NCBI RefSeq assembly: GCF_030409315.1
Contig: NZ_JAUFPS010000043.1
Span: forward strand, 62,001-126,000
Origin: Mucilaginibacter flavus
GTDB lineage: Bacteria > Bacteroidota > Bacteroidia > Sphingobacteriales > Sphingobacteriaceae
Direction of reading: 5' to 3'
DNA: 64,000 nt
Shown: piece after piece, positions 53,630-63,355 of the stretch
Layout: each line of letters starts with the position of its first letter
Numbering within the stretch: position 1 is the first letter of the stretch
Position numbers and translations under genes: made by a program
The notes under the pieces: generated by a model
The model's database searches: none
Told to the model about the DNA's origin: nothing
What the model saw: only the letters and a program-made list of their open reading frames with translations

Positions 53630-54559
53630 ATGTTTTCTATTATCATACCCGCTTTCAAAACAAAATATTTGTTTTACGCCATTAAAAGTGTACTTGATCA
53701 AACCTTTGAGGATTTCGAATTGATTATAGTGAATGATAAATCTCCGGAAAATGTAGCTGAAATTGTTGCAAAATTTGAAGATAAAAGAATTAGTTACTAT
53801 GAAAACGAAAATAATCTTGGTAGCAAAAGCGTGGTTTCAAGTTGGAATAATTGTTTAAAATACGCAAAATTTGAGTACACGCTTTTATTTTCCGATGATG
53901 ATATATTGGAACCGGACTTTTTGTTGGAGATAAATGAGTTAATAAAACAGTATCCGTTAGTTGATTTGTTTTACAGTAGGGTGGCCGTCATTGACCAGGA
54001 TAACAAAATAATAAGATATACTTGTTCTGCTCCAGAACGTGAAGTTGTACTTGATTTTATATGGCACCGGCTAAGAGGCTTGAGAGAAATATATGCCCCA
54101 AATTTTGTATTTAGAACAAAGTCTTTGATTGAAATAGGTGGTTTTGTGGATTTTCCTTTAGCATGGGGTAGTGATGACGCTACATGGTTTTCTTTGGCGA
54201 AAACCAATGGTGTAGTTTCAACTAATAAGGTATTGTGTAACTGGCGCTGGTCTGAGTTAAACATATCAAAAATTGGCAACGTCAAATTACGATTAAACGC
54301 GATAGAAACTTTTCTAACCTGGGTTGCTAATTTTGTGAATTCTCATGATTCGAGAAATGCTTTTGAAACTGAATTAAAACAAGAGATTTTTGTTGCTCTG
54401 CCTTTATATAAGGATATGCTAAAAAAATCTTTAATACAGAGATTGTTCGAAAATAATACAAAGCTCGATGCAGTGATGTTGTTTTTGAAATATAAAGGGC
54501 AATATAAATTGCCCTATTCAACATTTTTAAAATCTATAATGGTAAAGAAAACGAGATAA
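53630..54559 (+). CDS. Family 2 glycosyltransferase
   Basis: 309 residues with the GT-A start MFSIIIPAFKTKYLFYAIKS, the acceptor segment VLDQTFEDFELIIVND, and the DxD-like motif SDDDILEPDF (about 86-95). The donor sugar is unknown. It is followed two bases later by the next transferase. Confidence 0.9.
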   Translation: MFSIIIPAFKTKYLFYAIKSVLDQTFEDFELIIVNDKSPENVAEIVAKFEDKRISYYENENNLGSKSVVSSWNNCLKYAKFEYTLLFSDDDILEPDFLLEINELIKQYPLVDLFYSRVAVIDQDNKIIRYTCSAPEREVVLDFIWHRLRGLREIYAPNFVFRTKSLIEIGGFVDFPLAWGSDDATWFSLAKTNGVVSTNKVLCNWRWSELNISKIGNVKLRLNAIETFLTWVANFVNSHDSRNAFETELKQEIFVALPLYKDMLKKSLIQRLFENNTKLDAVMLFLKYKGQYKLPYSTFLKSIMVKKTR

Positions 54560-54561
54560 TT

Positions 54562-55569
54562 ATGGGCAAGATGTTTATTGTATATTACGATTTTAAGCAT
54601 ACATCAGGTAATCATGCTGGAATGAGTTACTTGGTTAAATATCTTGAGCAAAATTTAACAGAAGTAAAATTAATCAAAAATATACCTCAACAATTTCCTG
54701 GCGGTGGTAAGTTGTCAAAAATACACGCAGTCTTTTTGGCTTTTTATATAAAATTGATGGCAAATAGAAGCGACAAGGTGTTTTTTTTTGAATACTTGAC
54801 AAAGGGTTTTGCAAATCAAGATTTGACAGCTAAAATTTTACGAAAGCTTGGTGCTGAAAACGAAATTTATGCATTGGTTCATTTACCTGGTGATAATCTA
54901 ACTGAATTGTATAAAAATGAATCAACAATTATAAAAAAGATTAATCAGGTGGATAAGGTAATGGTTTTTGGCAGTAGCCTTAAGTTATTTTTGGAGAAAA
55001 TTGGATATAAAAAGGAAATAGTTAATACGTTTCATTACGTGGATACGGAATACTATAAAGCAAGAGAAATAGCCCCAGTTAACAAAAAACTAAATATCGT
55101 TTGTATTGGAAATTTAAAAAGGAATTATCAATTGATGCAGCAAATTGTCGCTAACATTCCAGTAGTTCAATTTCATATATGTATGGGGAGTGCTCAGCTA
55201 AAGGATATTTTTGATAAATTCACTAATGTTAATTTGTATGGATTTTTAGAAGAGAAAGATCTATTATCACTAATGCAGCGATGCGATATCGGGCTTTCGG
55301 TTTTAGAAGATACCGTAGGTAGTAACGTTATAACAACATCAATGGCTACAGGGTTAGTACAAGTTGTATCTGATGTTGGCTCTATAAGAGATTATTGTGA
55401 TGAGCATAACTCGATATTGTGTTCGACTTTAGATGACTTTATTACAGGGATTAAACTTTTAGAAAAAGATAGAGAAAAGCTAAGTTTAATGAAAAAAAAT
55501 GCATTGAAACATGCCTCCAAATTTAGTATGCAATCATTTCTTGATGATTTTAAGTTATTGCTTTATTGA
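54562..55569 (+). CDS. GT-B glycosyltransferase (family 1/4-like)
   Basis: 335 residues. The N-terminal half holds MFIVYYDFKHTSGNHAGMSY; the C-terminal half has a Rossmann-like donor domain with KLNIVCIGNLKRNYQLMQQI (about 177-196), CDIGLSVLEDTVGSNVITTS (about 244-263) and a GLVQVVSDVGSIRDYC segment. Close to the Glyco_trans_1_4 group. The sugar is unknown. Confidence 0.8.
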   Translation: MGKMFIVYYDFKHTSGNHAGMSYLVKYLEQNLTEVKLIKNIPQQFPGGGKLSKIHAVFLAFYIKLMANRSDKVFFFEYLTKGFANQDLTAKILRKLGAENEIYALVHLPGDNLTELYKNESTIIKKINQVDKVMVFGSSLKLFLEKIGYKKEIVNTFHYVDTEYYKAREIAPVNKKLNIVCIGNLKRNYQLMQQIVANIPVVQFHICMGSAQLKDIFDKFTNVNLYGFLEEKDLLSLMQRCDIGLSVLEDTVGSNVITTSMATGLVQVVSDVGSIRDYCDEHNSILCSTLDDFITGIKLLEKDREKLSLMKKNALKHASKFSMQSFLDDFKLLLY

Positions 55570-55581
55570 GTTGATTTGAAG

Positions 55582-56637
55582 ATGAATACTCTCCCTTTAG
55601 TTTCTGTAATAATTCCTTGCTACAATGCAGAACGGTACGTTGAATTCTCGGTAAGATCAATTATGAATCAAACATATAAGAATTTGGAAATTCTTTGTAT
55701 AAATGATGGTTCTAACGATTCAACTTTGCAAGTACTAACTAAATTATCGTTGGAAGATCCAAGGGTTGTTGTTGTTAATAACGAAGTGAATTATAAAATA
55801 GTAGGCACTTTGAATAGAGGGGTTGAGTTGGCAAACGGAAACTTTATTGCACGAATGGATGCCGATGATTTTTCTCATCCTAATAGGATTGAAGAGCAGC
55901 TTAATGCATTTTTGGAAAACCCTAAATATGACGTTGTTTCTGTACCGTTTGTGGCTATATCCAGTTCGGGGAAGTTAATAGGGCATATTTCTGATTACGA
56001 TTGTACAGGTGTAGGATCAAATAGATTTGTTGCTTTATTTAATTCTCCTGTAGGACATCCTGCAATAATGATCAAAGTAGAATTATTAAAAGAATACCGA
56101 TACAATAAAACAGAAGCAGCTACTCATGTTGAAGATTATGATTTATGGGCCCGCTTATTGTTAGATGGTTATAATTTCCACAATATCCCCAAACCATTAT
56201 TTAATTATCGATTGAATAAAAGTGGTGTTAGCTTCAGCAATCGGGAGCAGCAAGCCAATAACGCTTCAGCTATATCTGCAAAGTTACTTTTGCATTTTTT
56301 GAATGTATCTGTTAAGCCTGAAATATTGTGTGTTATAAACAAATACTCCCTAACCAATGATGTTAAAATATTAAGGGAAGCTCTAGTTCAATTTAATGAA
56401 ATTAGATTAAAGTATGTAAATACATATGAATACGAATTAACGAAGGCGGATTTAAAGGAAATTAATGATTGGTATAATCAAAGGGTTATTTTTATTTTAT
56501 TTCGGCACTTTGTGCAAGGTAGTCTGTCTGTTAAAACATTTTCGTTGTTTTATTTGCTAAAAAAGGTGCGCGTACTTTTGGAAACTAAAACTTATGTAAA
56601 TGCTTTTACAGCAATTAGAAAATTAGCATATAACTAA
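55582..56637 (+). CDS. Family 2 glycosyltransferase
   Basis: The ATG at 55582 (MNTLPLVSVIIPCYNAERYV) is preferred to a TTG two codons upstream. About 351 residues. Typical GT2 motifs: SIMNQTYKNLEILCINDGSNDST and the DxD motif RMDADDFSHPNRI (about 93-105). A late HVEDYDLWARLL segment is also typical. The sugar is unknown. Confidence 0.92.
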   Translation: MNTLPLVSVIIPCYNAERYVEFSVRSIMNQTYKNLEILCINDGSNDSTLQVLTKLSLEDPRVVVVNNEVNYKIVGTLNRGVELANGNFIARMDADDFSHPNRIEEQLNAFLENPKYDVVSVPFVAISSSGKLIGHISDYDCTGVGSNRFVALFNSPVGHPAIMIKVELLKEYRYNKTEAATHVEDYDLWARLLLDGYNFHNIPKPLFNYRLNKSGVSFSNREQQANNASAISAKLLLHFLNVSVKPEILCVINKYSLTNDVKILREALVQFNEIRLKYVNTYEYELTKADLKEINDWYNQRVIFILFRHFVQGSLSVKTFSLFYLLKKVRVLLETKTYVNAFTAIRKLAYN

Positions 56638-56644
56638 AAGTTTG

Positions 56645-57133
56645 ATGATGTTCAATTCACTTAGATTAGATATTCATAATAATAAGGGCAATTTTAAAGG
56701 ATTATTTTTCATTCTTTTTTTTCGTTTGGCGCAACTTTTTCTAAAAAAGGGCTTTATAGTAAAACTTATAGGTTTACCATTTACAATAGCTTATAAATTT
56801 ACTTTTCCTTGGATTTTAGGCATTGATATTCCATTAAATACTGAAATCGGCACCGGTTTTATGGTTTTTCATGGTCAAGGTCTGATTGTTCATGGTGATT
56901 GTAAAATAGGTTCTAATGTTTTGATTAGGCACAACACCACCTTAGGTCAAAAAAGTAGAAACGGTGGAGTACCAATTATTGGTAATAACGTAGATATAGG
57001 AGCTCATAGTATAATAATTGGTTCTGTTAAAATTGGCGATAATTGTATTATTGGAGCGGGTACATTCATTAATGTAGATATTCCTGAAAATTCAATAGTT
57101 TATGGAAGGCCACTCGTCATAAAAAGCATCTAA
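56645..57133 (+). CDS. Serine O-acetyltransferase-like hexapeptide transferase
   Basis: About 162 residues; two adjacent ATGs (56645, 56648) are both possible starts. A left-handed beta-helix is visible: IPLNTEIGTGFMVFHGQGLIV, CKIGSNVLIRHNTTLG, VDIGAHSIIIGSVKIGDNCI and GAGTFINVDIPENSIVYGRP. In sugar loci this CysE-like group acetylates residues of the polymer. The N-terminal part is hydrophobic and may sit at the membrane. Confidence 0.88.
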   Translation: MMFNSLRLDIHNNKGNFKGLFFILFFRLAQLFLKKGFIVKLIGLPFTIAYKFTFPWILGIDIPLNTEIGTGFMVFHGQGLIVHGDCKIGSNVLIRHNTTLGQKSRNGGVPIIGNNVDIGAHSIIIGSVKIGDNCIIGAGTFINVDIPENSIVYGRPLVIKSI

Positions 57134-57154
57134 TATAAACTTTACAAGTTAGTT

Positions 57155-58231
57155 ATGAGTAACTCTAAATACGAAGTGTTAAAATCAAAGTCAATAGCGC
57201 TAATTATACCTGATTTTGATTACGGTGGCGAAGAAAAAAGAGTTGTAAATTTTGCTAATTATTATTTAGCCTATTTCAAGAATGTTTATTTATTTTCGCC
57301 TGATGGCAAAAGTTCAGAGTTGCTTTCTAAGGATGTAAAACACATAATTTTAAACACTCGCAATCCTCTGAATATTATTTCCATACTCAAAGTTATTAAG
57401 GAAAATAAAATTGTTTTTTTTCAAGGCCATAAAAGAGCTTCTATGCCTTTTTTATTAGCTGCAGAGAAATTATTGAAAATCCACAGTGTCTTTAACTTTG
57501 ATAACATTTATCTAAAAAATAATTACTTGCTTAAGTTTATAATGCCTAAAAACCTTATATACCTTTCTGATGTAGTAAAAAGTTTTTATGATAAATATAG
57601 CAAAGGGCATGTCAACATTGTTATTAACATGGGGGGAGATTTTTATGCTAAGCTTGATGAGAATCAAAATAACATTGCTAAAAGAAACTTTAATATTCAA
57701 AATGAGTTTGTTTTTTTGAGTTTGGGGAGGTTATCTTTTCAAAAAAATCAAAAAAAATTGCTGAATGCTTTGGCGATAATTAAAGATAAAGACTTTATCT
57801 GTTTAATTGTTGGCAGCGGCCCGTCGGAAAAAGAACTGAAAGATCTTGTAAAATCTAATGGTTTAGAAAGTAAAGTTAAATTTTTAGGTCATAGAACGGA
57901 TATAGAACAATTACTTAATATAGGTGATGCGTTAGTACAATCATCATTTTTCGAGGGTTTTCCCAATGTTTTTATTGAAGCTGTGTCGGTGGGTTTACCA
58001 ATTGTAGCAACAAATGTTGGTTCGTCAAAAACATTGATTATGGATAATGGCTTATTAGTAGATGGTGATAGTACTGCTGAATTTTCAAATGCACTTATTG
58101 ATATGATTGACAATTATCAAAAATATAAAAAGGCAGCTATCTTACTTAGAGAAAGTGTTTTTTTTAAACAATTTCATAAAGATAAAATGTTGCTAAATTA
58201 TCTGGATTATTATAACTCGATATCAATGTAA
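57155..58231 (+). CDS. Family 4 glycosyltransferase
   Basis: 358 residues with the GT-B fold: N-terminal IALIIPDFDYGGEEKRVVNF, and C-terminal FVFLSLGRLSFQKNQKKLLN (about 185-204) and the donor-binding EGFPNVFIEAVSVGLPIVATNVG (in parts, about 267-289) with the conserved E-x7-E pattern. Close to TuaC/WbpH-type enzymes. The donor is unknown. Confidence 0.92.
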   Translation: MSNSKYEVLKSKSIALIIPDFDYGGEEKRVVNFANYYLAYFKNVYLFSPDGKSSELLSKDVKHIILNTRNPLNIISILKVIKENKIVFFQGHKRASMPFLLAAEKLLKIHSVFNFDNIYLKNNYLLKFIMPKNLIYLSDVVKSFYDKYSKGHVNIVINMGGDFYAKLDENQNNIAKRNFNIQNEFVFLSLGRLSFQKNQKKLLNALAIIKDKDFICLIVGSGPSEKELKDLVKSNGLESKVKFLGHRTDIEQLLNIGDALVQSSFFEGFPNVFIEAVSVGLPIVATNVGSSKTLIMDNGLLVDGDSTAEFSNALIDMIDNYQKYKKAAILLRESVFFKQFHKDKMLLNYLDYYNSISM

Positions 58232-58247
58232 TTTATAATGAAATGTT

Positions 58248-58970
58248 ATGGGAAATGAAGCCTGGGATATAATCATGGATAAAGTTGGAGATTTTAAAAT
58301 AGCCAAAGGCATAACATCATTTGTTAATCCTTATTCTATGCTTGTTTTAAAATCTCATAGACAGATTGCCGAAAGTATAGATTATTGGAACGTTGATGGT
58401 ATTTCGTTAGTCAATAAAATTAACAAATATTTACAGAATAATATTTCTCGATTTAGTTTTGATGAAACCTCAGTAGCCCCGTTAGTATTTGAATATGCTT
58501 CTCGTCATAACCTGAAAATTGCTATTATCGGCACAAAGGAAGAATATATAACTAATGCTATTTTGGCGATTGAAGAAAAACACGAAGTGAAAATCTCTTA
58601 CTATCGCAATGGTTATTTTGATAGCGAGGAAGAGGAATTTCAAACGATAAATAAATTAATTAATCTTAAAATTGATTTAGTAATTTGCGGGATGGGAACT
58701 CCCTATCAGGAACTTTTTTTAATAAAATTAAAAAAAGCTTCTTTCGAAGGATACATGTTTACATGTGGCGGTTATCTTCATCAAATTTCACAAAAAAAAG
58801 AATATTACCCCGATATTTTTGATAGACTTAATGTAAGATGGATATATCGAATAATATCAGAACCTCAGTTACTAAAACGATACGGTATAAGCTATCCGAA
58901 ATTTTTTTTCTTGTTTAAAAAGTTTGCAAAAATTAAGTACGCAAAAGGGAAGGTTAAAGGTCCCCATTAG
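58248..58970 (+). CDS. WecG/TagA/CpsF family glycosyltransferase
   Basis: 240 residues of the GT26 type. Visible motifs: ITSFVNPYSMLVL (start of the domain), LKIAIIGTKEEYI, DLVICGMGTPYQELFL (about 145-160), CGGYLHQIS and LNVRWIYRIISEPQLLKRY (about 204-222). Members usually add the second sugar to an undecaprenyl-linked primer (ManNAc in WecG and TagA). It is the last gene of the polysaccharide operon. The initiating enzyme that makes its acceptor is not in the window. Confidence 0.88.
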   Translation: MGNEAWDIIMDKVGDFKIAKGITSFVNPYSMLVLKSHRQIAESIDYWNVDGISLVNKINKYLQNNISRFSFDETSVAPLVFEYASRHNLKIAIIGTKEEYITNAILAIEEKHEVKISYYRNGYFDSEEEEFQTINKLINLKIDLVICGMGTPYQELFLIKLKKASFEGYMFTCGGYLHQISQKKEYYPDIFDRLNVRWIYRIISEPQLLKRYGISYPKFFFLFKKFAKIKYAKGKVKGPH

Positions 58971-59946
58971 TTTTTATAATAGAAAGAGGGTAGGGGAAAA
59001 TATCAAACTATTTAGTCTCACTAATAATACTGAATTAGAAAAAGCGTTCTTTAACTGCTTAATAGCAGAACCTTAAAAAGGCATGAAATTTTAAGGCTAT
59101 TAAATGGTTTCGAAAAATATTTATGGTCAAAAAACGCAATTGTTTCATTGTTTTTTACCCATAGCATATCCGTTGGACACTAACTATAACTCACGCGATA
59201 CAAGCCTGGCTGCCGCCCTCTCTCCGGCAATCTGTAAATAGGGTTTTAAAGTTTTTAGCCCTTTTTGCAGCTAATGTAGGGATTGCCGACGGACGTAGCC
59301 TCGTCTGGGGGAGTAACACGCGTATTGTTGTGCACCATGCTGTCCTTCAGGTACTGTTAATTCCAATATTGAGACACATTTAACCGCATTAAGTTGCAGT
59401 AAGGGATCCGATACGTTTTCAAGGTTTACTTGCTGGCAAGACATTGGAGTGCCAACTCTGGAATTTTGTTACGATATTGGTCCTTAGTGAAGGATTACCT
59501 CTATGCAGGTTGTCATATCTCTTAATATCTGCAGTAAAAGCACAACTGCTTCGTTATCTTCGGCATTCGCTGCGATCTCTATCACAGCAATCATAAAAAA
59601 TATTTTCGCTAAATACGACGTTATATTTTATTCCTTTTACTTTATATTGCAATTGTAACGGTTTAGGGCCATATTAATTCCCTTTTTGCGCATTGCTTTT
59701 CCGGTATCCCTAAACGGGCATTTATATCCTGCCCTTTTTTAACCTAACTATGCTTCTCAATTTGGATACCGGTAAATTAAAGCATCCTAAGTTGGACATT
59801 TCTTGTATCATTAATAAGCTAACTCTCATTAGCAAAGTTTACAGAGAACACTCGCCATTTACAGTCTGTTGTATCGTGTGTTGAATGGTATTCCTAATAG
59901 ATTGTAAATTATTTTTTCGATTGGTCGAGCGTTTACAACCAAAGAA
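58971..59946. other. Gene-free region after the polysaccharide locus
   Basis: 976 bases with no convincing gene. 59160-59350 is richer in GC than its surroundings (near CGCGATACAAGCCTGGCTG). A 39-codon minus-strand frame ends at about 59491. GTTGGACA occurs at 59172 and 59791 in the same orientation, so it does not form inverted ends. The mosaic look suggests decayed DNA, perhaps an old insertion. Confidence 0.4.
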
Positions 59947-61545
59947 TCAGTTACTTTTACCAATACTATCGTTACTGAGGCCCACAAACCCTTTATTATA
60001 AAGTGGCGAAGCTAATTTTAGTTTATATACATTTATTGTTTTAATGCCATTAGATCCTTTTCCCGGCCCAATTAGTTGTGGATCTGAAGTTGTTTTATTT
60101 GGATCATTTGGTTCTGTGTTGGGATGGTAACCATAAAAATTATTATTTGAAAATACTATATTATTTCCGGAAATTGAATATTTTGTATTTTTGCTTAAAT
60201 TATAGAAGATATTATTGCGGAAAAATACGTTACTTGCGTTTTGTACTACTACAATATCGTTTTTTTGTGAAGTGTCTACGTATATAATGTTGTTATATAT
60301 GTGATTTTGATCACTTCCGTTGTTTACTAATATTCTACCGTGTTTGTTTACAGCGCGATCATTTTGGCTTATATTATATCTTACAATGTTGTTCCTGTCA
60401 TATTTTTCTCTGTACCATTTTTCCCAAATAGTGTTACAAATCATAATCAGTTCACCGGCATTGTTGTGACTATAGTTATATTGAAATATCGTACCGTCAT
60501 TTTGTCCATCAATATCAAAGGCTCCGCAATCAGTATCGTGAGGCGGGATATTGTAAACCTCATTATATTGCCAAATAACTTTTTTACAAATGTAAGACCA
60601 CATGCCCGATGCGCTATCATATGCCGCGGGTTTGTTTGAAACGTTATTCTCTACAATTACCCCTCTTCCTGTTGTGCCGTCACAAACTGCAATATTTATT
60701 GCAGCGTCGGCTGTATTTTCTGTATAGTTGTTTTTAATAGAAATGTCATCTGAATATGTTACTTTGCCCCAAATATCTGTGTTTTCATTATCAGTATTTG
60801 CCCACTCGCTGGCGATGGCAATGCCGCATCCAAATCGATGAATATTTTTTATTATGTTATTTTCTATAGATATTCCACTAAAACAGGTGGCCTCAGTACT
60901 ACTTGATGAACCTCTTAATGCCCTAAACTGAATACCGGCTACCCCTCCCCACATTTTATTTACTAAGTTATCATCATAAGACGGGGTTACAAATACAGGT
61001 TTCATGAAAGTGTATTTAGTTGTTACGCAAGCAATGTCGTGAATGTTGCAGTTTTTTATATAGAAATGATGGCAAACGCCGAAATCTTTAGCCATTATTA
61101 ATATTCCATTTCTAAAATCTCCTGTGTTGGCATCGTTTTTCAAATCGAGATTATTAATTTCCCAATATTGCTGATTGTAAAATCTTAAAACAGCACCGTC
61201 ATTATCTACTGATCCGTTTGCATCTATTTTAGGTTTTAACCCTTTTCCGTATTTGTCGATTTTAATTGGATTTGTCGGGTTACCAGATCCTTTTGGCATT
61301 AGCTGGCCAATCCATGCGCATCCCGATTTCAACAAAATTCGATCTCCCGGAAGAAATGTTGTACGATTAATTTTCTCCAAGGTTTTCCACGATGTTGAAA
61401 TGCTTGTGCCGTCGTTTTTGTCGTTTCCCGTCGTGGCGTTAATATAAAATGTCCTGTTTAAAGCCCAAGCGTTATTTGCATTTAGGGCAAACAATAAACA
61501 TATCACTACAATCAATTGTCTTCCGGCTGTTTGTTTAATTGTCAT
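59947..61545 (-). CDS. Secreted right-handed parallel beta-helix protein
   Basis: 532 residues with a signal peptide ending NNAWALN (about residue 29). The mature chain begins with a TGNDKNDGTSISTSWKTLEKI block (about 36-55), typical of beta-helix proteins acting on polysaccharide. It continues with repeated NN.I.N/..NNI...N rungs (for example ISIENNIIKNIHRFGCG and ISIKNNYTENTADAAIN). The fold suggests a polysaccharide lyase or hydrolase, but no catalytic set can be named. It is read toward the exopolysaccharide locus. Confidence 0.83.
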   Translation of the reverse strand: MTIKQTAGRQLIVVICLLFALNANNAWALNRTFYINATTGNDKNDGTSISTSWKTLEKINRTTFLPGDRILLKSGCAWIGQLMPKGSGNPTNPIKIDKYGKGLKPKIDANGSVDNDGAVLRFYNQQYWEINNLDLKNDANTGDFRNGILIMAKDFGVCHHFYIKNCNIHDIACVTTKYTFMKPVFVTPSYDDNLVNKMWGGVAGIQFRALRGSSSSTEATCFSGISIENNIIKNIHRFGCGIAIASEWANTDNENTDIWGKVTYSDDISIKNNYTENTADAAINIAVCDGTTGRGVIVENNVSNKPAAYDSASGMWSYICKKVIWQYNEVYNIPPHDTDCGAFDIDGQNDGTIFQYNYSHNNAGELIMICNTIWEKWYREKYDRNNIVRYNISQNDRAVNKHGRILVNNGSDQNHIYNNIIYVDTSQKNDIVVVQNASNVFFRNNIFYNLSKNTKYSISGNNIVFSNNNFYGYHPNTEPNDPNKTTSDPQLIGPGKGSNGIKTINVYKLKLASPLYNKGFVGLSNDSIGKSN

Positions 61546-62016
61546 CTTATAATTATCTGAATTTTAACCAAGAACGTTTAATAAAGTTCGTTATTGCTCA
61601 TTTTGGAATGCAAATAAATTAAAATTTGTTGGTATTCGTAGCTAAAGGCTCGTTCGGTGTTTAAATCTTTCTCAAAAAACGCCGAAATCGGTTTGCAAGT
61701 GAATAGGTGGGAATGATTGGTGCCGCTTAAATTGAGTAATTTTATTTAACGTTCTTGATTGATCAGCAATACCAGAATGTGCGAAAAGGAATAGGAAAAG
61801 TAATCTTAAATACTATCGATAAAGGCACAATCAAAGCATTTTTTCAATAACTACATAATCAGTAGCACGTAGGGAATGGTTAGTCACAAAATAGGTTGTG
61901 TTGAATTCTTCAATTCGTTCCTGCAAACATGATTGGGGGCGTTTATCGAAATTAAAATAAGAGGAGAATTAGGTTAACTGGCGATTTAGTATAATAACCC
62001 CGGTACTACAAGTAAC
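61546..62016. other. Gap between two glycan-related genes
   Basis: About 470 bases without a recognisable gene on either strand. It presumably contains the promoter of the beta-helix gene, but I see no consensus match. Confidence 0.45.
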
Positions 62017-62055
62017 TATTCTTTTGGGGTTATCATTGATAACCCCAAAAGAATA
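62017..62055. terminator. 18-base perfect inverted repeat after the sialidase-like gene
   Basis: TATTCTTTTGGGGTTATC (62017-62034) and 62038-62055 are exact complements with a three-base loop. It lies 26 bases after the end of the minus-strand gene and probably ends its transcript, although only a short T-rich tail follows on that strand. Confidence 0.75.
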
Positions 62056-62080
62056 AAAACAAACTATTTGATGCCTGTAA

Positions 62081-63355
62081 TTATCTAAGAGAACTGAAGC
62101 TGCAGATAATTTTTGTATAAATATTGTTTTTTTTATTTCCTATTATATCAGCCTCCGTAAATTTTGATAATATAATCCTACCTATACCAGCTTCGCCTCT
62201 GCCCTGATCATAACAAACATAAAGTTGTCCTGTATTATCTTCAGTTAAAGCCGGATAGGAACTACCATAAATGGGATCATTGTCTATAACAAGGTTATAA
62301 GGCCAGCTTTTCCCATTATCGGTTGAAAGGAAAGCTGTAAGTTTAGTCCTCCATGTAGCATTATTTACAATTAAGATAATGTTACCTGACCTTAGTTTTC
62401 CAAAAAAAGGCCGGGAAGCCGCCAGTGGCCCAAGTGAGGTAAGTTTCGAAGGTACATCCCATGTTAGCCCTGCATTTTTGCTGTGTGTCATATATAAACC
62501 ATCCAATTCCCGATTTACTGCGGTATATAAAGTGTCATTATTCGCTACAACCATTTCTTCATCATAATTCCTTTTTGATAAAACCACTGGGATTTTTGAT
62601 AAGAAAGCAGGAGTCAATATTGTTTTTGTACTTTCATTATATTGGGATTTATATAATATAGGTCCGTCTAAATCTATGGGAGTTGGTGTGGAAGGAAGCC
62701 CATTCCATGTGTTGCTAAGTAAGCCCGGGCCAAAAACAGGAAATATCATGGTCGAGCTGTCGGCCCCAATAGAAGTGGGTTTAACGCTCATTTCGCCACT
62801 AAACATTCGGACTGGTTTGGTCATTACCGTTTGATTATTCTCTTCCTTAATCATTATGTTCCAGACACCTCTGAGTCCACCGTCCCATCCTCCGCTAACA
62901 GATGTCCAGGAAAGGTGTAGATTGCCAAACTTATCGTCCCATAGTGATGGGTCAATTTGTCGGTCAAAGTCATTTTTCGATGCTATAATTACGGAATTAT
63001 TAATCCAAGTTTTTCCCCAATCTTTACTCTTTGATATGGTTATATAATTCCCAACTTCTTCACCCTTTTTGCCGCAATACCATGCTGCGTATAAAATACT
63101 GTCTTTAATACCAATAGCGGGTACGCCTTCCCAGCCTCGTTGTGCAATATACGGGCTCGTTAACGGAACATCACGAAGAAAATACGAGTTAGTTGATGAA
63201 TCTGACGTAAGTGCCGAAAAATTATCTGGGGGTGTTGTATGTACAATCGGAGGATGATCAGCCGGTTCGGATCCCTGAGTTGGCTTTTTGCAAGCAACAC
63301 TGCTTAAAATAAGAAGCACGATAAAGAACAAAATAGTGTGGTATTTTTTTTTCAT
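62081..63355 (-). CDS. Sialidase-like BNR-repeat lipoprotein
   Basis: 424 residues with lipobox SVAC and Cys22, so probably a surface lipoprotein. At least three Asp-box-like motifs are seen (S-x-D-x-G-x-T/S-W): SKSKDWGKTW, SKNAGLTW and STDNGKSW, spaced along a beta-propeller fold. The arginine triad and the nucleophile Tyr of true sialidases cannot be assigned with certainty, so it may be another propeller hydrolase. It lies on the same strand as the beta-helix gene. Confidence 0.82.
   Translation of the reverse strand: MKKKYHTILFFIVLLILSSVACKKPTQGSEPADHPPIVHTTPPDNFSALTSDSSTNSYFLRDVPLTSPYIAQRGWEGVPAIGIKDSILYAAWYCGKKGEEVGNYITISKSKDWGKTWINNSVIIASKNDFDRQIDPSLWDDKFGNLHLSWTSVSGGWDGGLRGVWNIMIKEENNQTVMTKPVRMFSGEMSVKPTSIGADSSTMIFPVFGPGLLSNTWNGLPSTPTPIDLDGPILYKSQYNESTKTILTPAFLSKIPVVLSKRNYDEEMVVANNDTLYTAVNRELDGLYMTHSKNAGLTWDVPSKLTSLGPLAASRPFFGKLRSGNIILIVNNATWRTKLTAFLSTDNGKSWPYNLVIDNDPIYGSSYPALTEDNTGQLYVCYDQGRGEAGIGRIILSKFTEADIIGNKKNNIYTKIICSFSSLR

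Noticed and set aside
59172..59803. Insertion sequence bounded by GTTGGACA motifs
   Set aside because: The two copies are in the same orientation, and no transposase frame lies between them.
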